A DNA stretch of 11,361 nt, taken from contig PMBV01000480.1 in assembly GCA_003153055.1 (NCBI GenBank), positions 1-11,361 on the forward strand, given 5' to 3'. Made by a program: the position numbers and the translations under genes. The notes beneath the pieces are model-generated. The model saw nothing but the letters and a program-made list of their open reading frames with translations, was not told the origin of the DNA and made no database searches. Positions 5,840 through 11,361 of this stretch are shown here, in pieces (the stretch's first letter is position 1; each line of letters begins with the position of its first letter). The DNA comes from Myxococcales bacterium. Its GTDB lineage: Bacteria > Myxococcota > Myxococcia > Myxococcales > Myxococcaceae.

Positions 5840-7561
5840 ATGGCTCGTTTCTGCGTCCTGTTGGCGTTGTGCACTCTGGGCTGCACGTTGCCCTTCCAGA
5901 AGTGTCAAAGCGACGACGACTGCCCGAGAGCGGAGTGGTGCGAGCTCAGGGTTCACGTCTGTGTCAGGTTCGAGCAACCCTGTGCGGACTTGGGTGCCGA
6001 TGCTTCGTGTGGCGAGGACGCAGGGCGCGCTGAGGCCGACGCCGGCGGAGAGGGGGAGGACGGGGGGCGCGCTGAGGCCGACGCCGGCAAAGAGGGGGAG
6101 GACGCAGGGCGCAACGAGAGCGACGGCGGCCGAAGCGCAGCGGACGCGGGGATCGTGCTCCTCGGTCACCGCATCTTGTACTACCGTGTGCTGCCCGACG
6201 ATCTCGCGGTGCCCGAGCCGGATCCTGCTTCAATCACCACGGCGCTCATCCCGCTGGAGGACGGGGGCTTCATTCACGCCCCGATCACCAACCTCGACGG
6301 CGGCTGGTTCCAGGTGAAGAAGCCGGCGGAAGGTGAAGTCTACCTTCAAATAGGTCAACTCCTGGTGATTACCTCGGGCCACACCATCAGCCTCGATTCC
6401 TACAGCCTCGGCCGGCCGGGACAGACAGTTCCGGCGTCGTACCAAGACATCCCCGTGGGCCTCTCGGCGAGCGGGATGGAGCCGACCGCCGCACCATATC
6501 TCTACCTGGTTACTCCCAACACCGGATTCACTGGCATCGTGAACCTCGTGACGCCACTGACTGCTCCGGTCGGTACCATCATTGGCCAGCGCGCCGTTGT
6601 TCAATCGGCCGTAATTCCGCCTGATGGGCTGCTTCCGTTTCTTGTCGGAGACTCGACCTATGTTCATCAGTACGCTTACCTCGACGCTGGCTCGCTCGCC
6701 CACGCATTCCCCGGGAGCGAGGTGAGCTACGGGGCAACGGTCCGCACGGCCGAAGTGCACGGGCTCCAGCTGACCGAAGATGGCGGGACACTCTCTGTGA
6801 CATTTCCGAGCCCTGCTCTGACGAGCCTGTCGGTGGGCATCAAAGCAAGCGAATGGTCCTCGCACGCTGCAGACCTCGCGGACGGAGGCTGCGTGCCGTA
6901 TAGCTTCGACCTCGGGGTTTACCCCGTGCCCTCGAGCGAGGGACTCGCCGATGTCTTCCTCTACACGCCGGCACTCGTTGACCTCTGGACGACATCAGCG
7001 CCCAGCACGGACATCGACGCAAGCTTCCTCTACGCCGATGGTCTTCCTGCGTCCTGGGCGCGGCAACTGGCCGTGTCCTACGGCTGCACGATGGCCGTCA
7101 AGCTCGCCGGCTCGACCTCGGCTGCCCGAATCCTCATCTGGGTTGCCGACTCCCGGCCGCTTCCGTCTGGAGCAGGGCGCGTCAGCCCTCGGGTTACTGC
7201 CCCCGAATGGATCCGAGTAGACGGGCTCGCTGGGAAGTCGGGGGGCGGGCTCACGACGACCACCCCGGTCATCAGCTGGGCACCGGCGCCCGGCCCAGGC
7301 GCCTTTGGGTACATGCTCAGTGTGTTTCAATTCAGCGTCGTGCAATCTAGAACTGTCAAGACACCCATCCTTCGAGCGACCACGAGCAGGACCTCGATGC
7401 GAATTCCGCCGGGAGTCCTCGTGTCCGGCGGATCGTACATCTTCCGGCTCGAGGCATCGCTGAGCCCCGGTCATGACTTCGCGGCCGAGCCGTTCGTGGC
7501 CGACCAGGCAATCGACATCGCATATGCTGACGTTGCTTCAGGCGTATGGCAGGCGCCATGA
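5840..7561 (+). CDS. Lipoprotein with acidic repeat spacer and possible C-terminal fibronectin-III-like domain
   Basis: 573 residues. MARFCVLLALCTLGC is a short lipoprotein signal with lipobox TLGC (C15). A four-cysteine module follows (C22, C28, C34, C41), matching the one in the preceding lipoprotein in number, spacing and the terminal CV. Residues 62-103 are three acidic 14-residue repeats (GRAEADAGGEGEDG). The body from ~105 is strand-rich and begins with VLLGHRILYYRVLPDD. The last ~120 residues (TPVISWAP ... YMLSVFQFSV ... GGSYIFRLEAS) have the pattern of a fibronectin type III-like beta sandwich; this is judged by eye. An in-frame TAG a few codons upstream fixes the ATG as the first possible ATG start, but no ribosome binding site is visible. 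A stem-loop separates it from the gene before, so it may be transcribed alone. Function is unknown; envelope anchoring is the firm prediction. Confidence 0.8.
   Translation: MARFCVLLALCTLGCTLPFQKCQSDDDCPRAEWCELRVHVCVRFEQPCADLGADASCGEDAGRAEADAGGEGEDGGRAEADAGKEGEDAGRNESDGGRSAADAGIVLLGHRILYYRVLPDDLAVPEPDPASITTALIPLEDGGFIHAPITNLDGGWFQVKKPAEGEVYLQIGQLLVITSGHTISLDSYSLGRPGQTVPASYQDIPVGLSASGMEPTAAPYLYLVTPNTGFTGIVNLVTPLTAPVGTIIGQRAVVQSAVIPPDGLLPFLVGDSTYVHQYAYLDAGSLAHAFPGSEVSYGATVRTAEVHGLQLTEDGGTLSVTFPSPALTSLSVGIKASEWSSHAADLADGGCVPYSFDLGVYPVPSSEGLADVFLYTPALVDLWTTSAPSTDIDASFLYADGLPASWARQLAVSYGCTMAVKLAGSTSAARILIWVADSRPLPSGAGRVSPRVTAPEWIRVDGLAGKSGGGLTTTTPVISWAPAPGPGAFGYMLSVFQFSVVQSRTVKTPILRATTSRTSMRIPPGVLVSGGSYIFRLEASLSPGHDFAAEPFVADQAIDIAYADVASGVWQAP
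6023..6148 (+). repeat. 42-bp tandem repeat coding for an acidic spacer
   Basis: Copies at 6023-6064 and 6065-6106 differ at 4 of 42 bases and encode GRAEADAGGEGEDG and GRAEADAGKEGEDA. A third copy, 6107-6148, is diverged (GRNESDGGRSAADA). The repeat keeps the frame and lengthens the flexible acidic linker between the N-terminal cysteine module and the main domain. Such repeats commonly vary in number between strains. Confidence 0.85.
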
Positions 7562-8077
7562 CCTACGCACCCCCGGGGACCCTTCCGTGCGTGTTCTGAT
7601 CGAGGGCTTGGTCGCGGACCCTCAGACCAGCCCAGCAGTCCGGCCTATCGCCCCGGCTTACGGAGCGAGCCCACGAGACTGCTGGCCAAGCTGACGACGA
7701 ACGAAAGGCCCGGCTTCTTGGGTTTCGCGGTCACCATCGGCCTCTTGGTCGGCGCGTTTCGGGGTATCGCCCAACTCTCCCCAGACGATGAGCTTGGCGA
7801 TCATCGGATCATAGTGAGGGCTGATCTCGTCGAGGGGCCGCACCCCGGAGTCGACCCGCACGGCCGCGGGGGTGGGCGCGTCAGGCAGGAGGTGCCGAGT
7901 GAAGGCCACGTGCTCGGGGAAGTGCAGGTGCGCCAGCGTGCCGGTCGAAGGCAAGAACCCCTTCTCCGGGTTCTCGGCGTAGATCCGCGCCTCGATGGCG
8001 TGGCCTGCCGGGCCCCTGCCGTCTGCCCTTCTACTGCTGGCCCTTGAATTGCTGTTGAATGGCGCCAGGAGGAATCG
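7562..8077. other. 516-base stretch without an intact gene
   Basis: This gap follows the second lipoprotein gene. Its right part holds the biotin carboxylase remnant on the minus strand (separate entry). In the left part (7562-7774) short open frames exist on both strands, for example a plus-strand hydrophobic stretch around 7715-7765 (GFLGFAVTIGLLVGAFRG) and a 30-codon minus-strand frame from ATG 7733. None has a convincing start, length or family. The stretch reads as decayed former coding sequence. The only clear signal at its end is AGGAGG (8067-8072), the ribosome binding site of the next gene. Confidence 0.5.
7775..8006 (-). pseudogene. Remnant of a biotin carboxylase (acyl-CoA carboxylase alpha subunit) C-terminal domain
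   Basis: About 77 codons on the minus strand read GHAIEARIYAENPEKGFLPS, then TGTLAHLHFPEHVAF, VRVDSGVRPLDEISPHYDPM and IAKLIVWGE. These are hallmark segments of the biotin carboxylase C-terminal domain in acetyl-, propionyl- and methylcrotonyl-CoA carboxylase alpha subunits, including the conserved EARIYAE and YDPMIAKL. In intact enzymes this domain is part of a ~450-670 residue protein. Here similarity begins abruptly at GHAIEA and ends at VWGE, with no ATP-grasp region before it and no biotinyl domain after it. The open frame does continue to 8251 and 7658, but only through unrelated sequence, part of it antisense to the PH-like gene. There are no internal stops, so the fragment is recent or under some constraint. 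It is most likely a translocated gene fragment, not a working enzyme. Confidence 0.8.
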
Positions 8078-8485
8078 ATGAGCACCCGAGAGTTCAACAT
8101 CAAGAGGTCCAAGGCGTTCCGGTGGCTGCTGGTGCTGTTCAGCGCGACGGAGGCACGCTCGAAGGTTCGCATCGAAGCCGAGCACCTCGATGTGCACTTC
8201 GGGCCGTTTCACGAGCGCATCGCGTTCAACGACATCCTGACCGTCGAGCAAGTGCCGCTCGAATGGTGGCAGTATAGCATCGGCTGGCGGGTCAACCTCA
8301 AGGGTGGCGTTGGGCTGATCGGCGACGCGGCGAACGTGGTGCGCCTCACGTTGGCGGTGCCCTTCAGGGCGCGGCTGGTGCCTGGGACCCGTGTGTGGTG
8401 CCGCGCGTTGTCGATCTCCCTGGAGGAGCCCGAGCGCTTCGTCGCCGCGGTCGCTCCCCTCGTGGGCCGGCGGTCACCCGCCTGA
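8078..8485 (+). CDS. Small PH-domain-like hypothetical protein
   Basis: 135 residues, starting at an ATG five bases after a perfect AGGAGG (8067-8072). The pattern resembles bacterial PH-like (YdjM/YdbT-type or 'bPH') proteins: an N-terminal segment with a weak hydrophobic patch (RWLLVLFSA, 15-23), strands ARSKVRIEAEHLDVHFGPF and RIAFNDILTVEQVPLEWW, the IGWRVNLKGGVGLIGDAAN turn (68-86), then strands ending in WCRALSISLEEPERFVAAV (107-125), a segment seen at the end of many such domains. No catalytic residues are visible. The family call rests on this pattern only. It may be a monocistron: nothing follows on the same strand, and the amylase gene ends 3 bases beyond its stop on the opposite strand. 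Confidence 0.7.
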   Translation: MSTREFNIKRSKAFRWLLVLFSATEARSKVRIEAEHLDVHFGPFHERIAFNDILTVEQVPLEWWQYSIGWRVNLKGGVGLIGDAANVVRLTLAVPFRARLVPGTRVWCRALSISLEEPERFVAAVAPLVGRRSPA

Positions 8486-8488
8486 GCC

Positions 8489-10081
8489 TCACTGGCCGAC
8501 CGAGATGAACGCGAAGCCTCGTGGCCCGAGCCCCGGCACGGTCACGGTCGCGCCGTCGGAGGTCGGGTCGCCCGCCAGGCCCTCCTGGTCGAGCACCACG
8601 GGGCTGCCTGTGCTCGTCACGGTGAACGCGCCGCTCGCCGTCGCCCCGAAGTTCGCCACGAACAAGACCCGGCTCGAGTCCTTGCTCCTTAGGAGCGCCA
8701 TCACTCCGTTGTTGGCCGCCTGAACGCGTGGCCGGCTCGTGCTGCCCAGGCTCAGGGCCGGGTTCGAGTGACGCACCGAGATGCTCTTTCGGTAGCGCTG
8801 CCACAGCGACTGGGGGTCGGCCCTCTGGGTCTCCACATCGACCCCAGCACTCTCCTCGGGGAGCCCGTCCCAGGTAGAGCTCGCGGTGGTGAAGCCGTAG
8901 GTGGGTTTCGCCCCGTTCCAACGCATGGGGGTGCGCTTCTCTTGGTCGTCGGCCCCACCGCCGCCCTGCATTCCAAGCTCCTCGCCGTAGTAGATGAACG
9001 GAGTCCCCGGGAGGGCCAGGAGCGTGGCGGCGGCCAGGCGAGCCGCGGCGGCGTCACCTCCGAGCTGCCGCATCACCCGCGCTATGTCGTGGTTGGTGAG
9101 GAAGGGCGCGTCGAAGGCGCGATCGATGCCCAACGACTCCATGCGAGCGATGCAGTTGATGACGTCGTCGCCCCGAGCCCCGGTGAGCGAGGCGATCATC
9201 GCCTGGGCCAGGTCGAACGCAAACGCCAGGTGGTACTCGTCGCCGCCGCCCCAGTAGGCCCCGACGGTGGTGAAATTGCCCCAGGCCTCGGCCAGCAGCA
9301 GGGTGCCCGGGTGGCTCGCCTCGAGGGCGGCGCGTATGCGCTTGGATACGGCGTGGGTCTCCGGTTGATCCGTCACCTCGCCGGTGCTCGACTCCACCAG
9401 GTACCGGACCGCGTCGAAGCGAAAGCCGTCGACGCCGCGCCCCAGCCAGAAGCGCATCGCGTCGAGCATCGCCGCCTCGACGTCGGCGTTTCTCCAGTTC
9501 AGGTCCGGCATGCCCCCGGTGAAGTACCCGTAGTAGTAGCCGCTCGAGGCCGAGTGCCAGAGCGCGGCGCGGTCGGTCGAGCGCTGCCAGCCCGGGTCCG
9601 TCGGTTGCCAGACGTACCAATCGCGGTGCGTGCCCTGGGCGACGGAGTCCTGGAACCAGGGGTGCTGCGTCGACGTGTGGTTGGGCGTGAAGTCGAGAAT
9701 CACCTTCATGCCTCGCTGGTGGGCCGCGGCGAGCAGTTGGTCGAAGTCGGTCAGGCTCCCGTAGGCGAACGAGATGGCCTTGTAATCGGTGACGTCGTAG
9801 CCGTGGTACGAGCTGGCGGGGAACACCGGCATCAACCACAGCGCGTCGACTCCGAGGTCTGACGTGGTGCTCGGGTCGCCGTCGTTCAGGTAGTCGAGCT
9901 TAGCCAACAGCCCCTGGAGGTCTCCGGTGCCATCGCCATTGGAGTCGGCGAAGCTGCGCACGAAGACCTCGTAGAAGACCCGGTCTTTCCACCAGTCGAC
10001 CCCCGCGTCCGTTCCGCCCGTGGCAGGGCACCCGGCGAGCACCAGCGCTGCTGACGACCACAGCCATGTCATTCGCTGCAC
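8489..10081 (-). CDS. GH13 alpha-amylase family lipoprotein
   Basis: 530 residues. It belongs to the glycoside hydrolase 13 family, which cleaves or transfers alpha-glucosidic bonds in starch, glycogen or maltodextrins. The conserved regions are intact: DFTPNHTS (130-137), GFRFDAVRY with nucleophile D223, LLLAEAW with acid/base E265, and FLTNHD with D332. SYHGYDV (91-97) and the calcium-loop-like DSNGDGTGD (46-54) also fit. The N-terminus MQRMTWLWSSAALVLAGC is a lipoprotein signal, lipidated at C18, placing the enzyme in the envelope. GTG 10081 is chosen because GGAGG (complement of 10089-10093) lies seven bases upstream; the in-frame ATG at 10072 is 16 bases away and would lose the basic residue. 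A ~75-residue C-terminal beta domain follows the barrel. It sits 14 bases after malG-like, so it is co-transcribed with the transporter. Exact specificity (endo-amylase, maltogenic or glucosidase) cannot be read from the sequence. Confidence 0.93.
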   Translation of the reverse strand: MQRMTWLWSSAALVLAGCPATGGTDAGVDWWKDRVFYEVFVRSFADSNGDGTGDLQGLLAKLDYLNDGDPSTTSDLGVDALWLMPVFPASSYHGYDVTDYKAISFAYGSLTDFDQLLAAAHQRGMKVILDFTPNHTSTQHPWFQDSVAQGTHRDWYVWQPTDPGWQRSTDRAALWHSASSGYYYGYFTGGMPDLNWRNADVEAAMLDAMRFWLGRGVDGFRFDAVRYLVESSTGEVTDQPETHAVSKRIRAALEASHPGTLLLAEAWGNFTTVGAYWGGGDEYHLAFAFDLAQAMIASLTGARGDDVINCIARMESLGIDRAFDAPFLTNHDIARVMRQLGGDAAAARLAAATLLALPGTPFIYYGEELGMQGGGGADDQEKRTPMRWNGAKPTYGFTTASSTWDGLPEESAGVDVETQRADPQSLWQRYRKSISVRHSNPALSLGSTSRPRVQAANNGVMALLRSKDSSRVLFVANFGATASGAFTVTSTGSPVVLDQEGLAGDPTSDGATVTVPGLGPRGFAFISVGQ

Positions 10082-10088
10082 GAGGACA

Positions 10089-10093
10089 CCTCC
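10089..10093 (-). promoter_or_regulatory. Ribosome binding site deciding the amylase start
   Basis: GGAGG on the minus strand, two bases after the malG-like stop codon and seven bases before GTG 10081. The next in-frame start, ATG 10072, is too distant, so this site favours the GTG. Confidence 0.7.
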
Positions 10094-10095
10094 AG

Positions 10096-10977
10096 CTAGC
10101 CCTTGACGCTGCCAGCGGTGAGCCCGGAGACCAGGAAGCGCTGGAGGAAGAGGAACAGCACCGTCACCGGCAGTGACACGATGATCGAGCCGGCGGCGAA
10201 GTAACCCCATTGCTGGGAAAAGCCTCCGACGAAAAACCGCAACCCCACCGGCGCCGTGTACATCGTCTCCTGATCCATGAACGTGGCCGCGAGGATGAAT
10301 TCGTTCCACGCGCTCATGAAGCTGAACAAGGCCGTCACCGCCAGCGCCGGCCGCGCGAGGGGAATGATGACTGTCCAGAAGATCTGCCCCACCGAGGCGC
10401 CCTCCATCAGCGCCGCCTCCTCGAGATCCTTGGGGATGGTGTCGAAGTAGCCCTTGAGCATCCACACGCTGAAGGGGATCGACGTGGTGGCGTACGCGAG
10501 AATCAGCCCCAGCCTCGAGCTGCCCAGGTTCAGCCACTGCACCAGCATGATGTACAGGGGGATCAACATCAGCGTTCCGGGGAACATCTGCGAGATGAGA
10601 AACGACAGCATGCCGGCCCGGCGCCCGGGGAACGAGAGTCGGCTGAAGGCGTAGGCCGCCGTGCAGGCGAGGAACACACCCACCACGGTGGTGCCCGCGG
10701 CCACCAGCGCCGAGTTCAGCATCCACTTGGCGAAGGGCTGATCGCTCATCACCGACACGAAATTCTGGCTCGACCAGGTCGCCGGCCAAGGAATGATGGC
10801 CCTCAGGCGATCGAGCTTCGTCGCGTCGGGCGGCAGGTCGACGATGGCCAGCGATTGGTTGCCCGAGAACGCGATGCTGACGACCCACAACAGGGGGTAC
10901 AGCGTGATGAGCACCATCAGCCCGACGAAGGCGTGCGCCACCACTCGAACCCAACGGCTCTGACCAGGGCGACTCAT
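10096..10977 (-). CDS. malG: Maltodextrin ABC transporter permease, MalG type
   Basis: 293 residues, close to the usual ~280-300 for MalG. This is one of the two membrane subunits of a carbohydrate importer of the CUT1 class. Six hydrophobic segments lie at about 15-36, 88-112, 123-146, 153-174, 210-232 and 260-281. The cytoplasmic EAA loop that docks on the ATPase is clear: LEEAALMEGASVGQIFWTVI followed by IPLARPAL (185-212). Further MalG-like segments are SAWNEFILA (222-230) and the C-terminal SGLTAGSVKG. ATG 10977 has GGAGG (complement of 10986-10990) eight bases upstream, inside the end of the malF-like gene, whose stop is only 3 bases away. The substrate is inferred to be maltose/maltodextrin from the linked GH13 enzyme; other alpha-glucosides are possible. 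Confidence 0.92.
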   Translation of the reverse strand: MSRPGQSRWVRVVAHAFVGLMVLITLYPLLWVVSIAFSGNQSLAIVDLPPDATKLDRLRAIIPWPATWSSQNFVSVMSDQPFAKWMLNSALVAAGTTVVGVFLACTAAYAFSRLSFPGRRAGMLSFLISQMFPGTLMLIPLYIMLVQWLNLGSSRLGLILAYATTSIPFSVWMLKGYFDTIPKDLEEAALMEGASVGQIFWTVIIPLARPALAVTALFSFMSAWNEFILAATFMDQETMYTAPVGLRFFVGGFSQQWGYFAAGSIIVSLPVTVLFLFLQRFLVSGLTAGSVKG

Positions 10978-10980
10978 TGT

Positions 10981-11361
10981 TCAGGCCTCCGTGGCGCGCG
11001 AGACGCGGTTCTGGAAGACGCCGTACACCAGCAAGATGAGGAAGATGACCGTGGAGTAGGCCGCCGCGTACCCGTACCGGTAGCGTTCGAAGGCGTGCTT
11101 GAACGCCTGCGTCACCAGGATCTCCGTGGCCCCTCCAGGCTCGCCGCCGGTCACCAGGTAGATGATGTTGAACATGTTGAAGGTCCACACCACAGACAAG
11201 ATGACGGCCGGCACCAACGCGGGCCGCAGCGCCGGTAAGGTGATGGCGCGGAATTGCTGCCACAGCGAGGCCCCGTCGACCTCGGCCGCCTCGTACAGCT
11301 CATCGGGGATCGACTGGAGCGCCCCCATCGACACCACCATCATGAAGGGGAAGCTGAGCCA
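10981..11361 (-). CDS. malF: Maltodextrin ABC transporter permease, MalF type, C-terminal part
   Basis: The last 126 codons of a permease that enters from the right edge; the frame is open from base 11361 (WLSFPFMMVVSMGALQSIP). The EAA loop reads LYEAAEVDGASLWQQFRAIT then LPALRPAL, followed by a hydrophobic segment (VPAVILSVVWTFNMFNIIYL), the periplasmic TGGEPGGATEIL and a last helix (YSTVIFLILLVYGVF). TGGEPGGATEIL followed by a helix and a short basic tail is typical of MalF/UgpA-type subunits. Its partner MalG-like gene starts 3 bases after its stop, and the amylase follows. The internal ATGs at 11343 and 11340 are not starts: the protein continues upstream outside the window. Confidence 0.92.
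   Translation of the reverse strand, partial: WLSFPFMMVVSMGALQSIPDELYEAAEVDGASLWQQFRAITLPALRPALVPAVILSVVWTFNMFNIIYLVTGGEPGGATEILVTQAFKHAFERYRYGYAAAYSTVIFLILLVYGVFQNRVSRATEA

Noticed and set aside
7658..8251. 197-codon minus-strand frame as an intact biotin carboxylase-related gene
   Set aside because: Only 7775-8006 resembles the family. The rest is unrelated and partly antisense to the PH-like gene, which has a perfect ribosome binding site.
8768..9862. 364-codon plus-strand frame opposite the amylase
   Set aside because: Antisense to intact GH13 catalytic motifs; its Val/Gly/Arg-rich composition is that of a shadow frame.
10210..11238. 342-codon plus-strand frame opposite malG/malF
   Set aside because: His/Arg/Gln-rich translation antisense to conserved permease segments.
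10082..11263. Upstream extension of the amylase frame through malG and malF
   Set aside because: It overlaps two well-recognised permease genes on the same strand in a different frame. The amylase has its own ribosome binding site and signal peptide at 10081.

Overview
This window is high-GC DNA in which most genes have strongly G/C-biased third codon positions and several start at GTG. Three traits together suggest a myxobacterium (Myxococcota), probably a Cystobacterineae-type genome: lipoproteins with Gly/Asp/Ala-rich spacers and cysteine-rich modules, a PEGA-domain protein with a tetratricopeptide-like region, and a maltodextrin ABC transporter operon that carries a lipoprotein amylase. 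This assignment is inference from gene content; no rRNA or other marker is present.

Layout. (1) At 1-46 (minus) is the first 15 codons of a gene leaving the left edge. It is separated by two palindromes from a small plus-strand ORF (146-274). (2) At 323-7561 (plus) lies a run of envelope genes: a short membrane-anchored protein whose 5' end looks frame-shifted (323/358-657); a 558-residue three-helix membrane protein (639-2315) overlapping it; a PEGA-domain protein with a signal peptide (2554-3966); a lipoprotein with seven 55-residue, eight-cysteine tandem repeats (3963-5684), coupled to the PEGA gene by an ATGA overlap; a stem-loop; and a second lipoprotein with a 14-residue acidic repeat and a possible C-terminal fibronectin-III-like domain (5840-7561). 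The two lipoproteins carry the same four-cysteine module just after the lipidated cysteine, followed by a low-complexity spacer. They therefore look like members of one surface-protein family. (3) 7562-8077 has no intact gene but contains, on the minus strand, a ~77-codon remnant of a biotin carboxylase C-terminal domain. (4) 8078-8485 (plus) is a small protein resembling bacterial PH-domain proteins. (5) 11361-8489 (minus) is a tightly packed operon: MalF-like permease (partial), MalG-like permease, and a GH13 amylase-type lipoprotein. It converges on the PH-like gene with 3 nt between the stop codons.

How the parts work together. The minus-strand operon is a maltodextrin uptake unit: an envelope-anchored GH13 enzyme would trim alpha-glucans and the MalFG permease would import the products, with the binding protein and ATPase expected beyond the right edge or elsewhere. 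The plus-strand run 323-7561 has no recognised pathway. Its products are membrane-bound, exported or lipidated, so an envelope or surface assembly is the best guess. It is the part of the window most likely to be undescribed, especially the cysteine-repeat lipoprotein and its partners.
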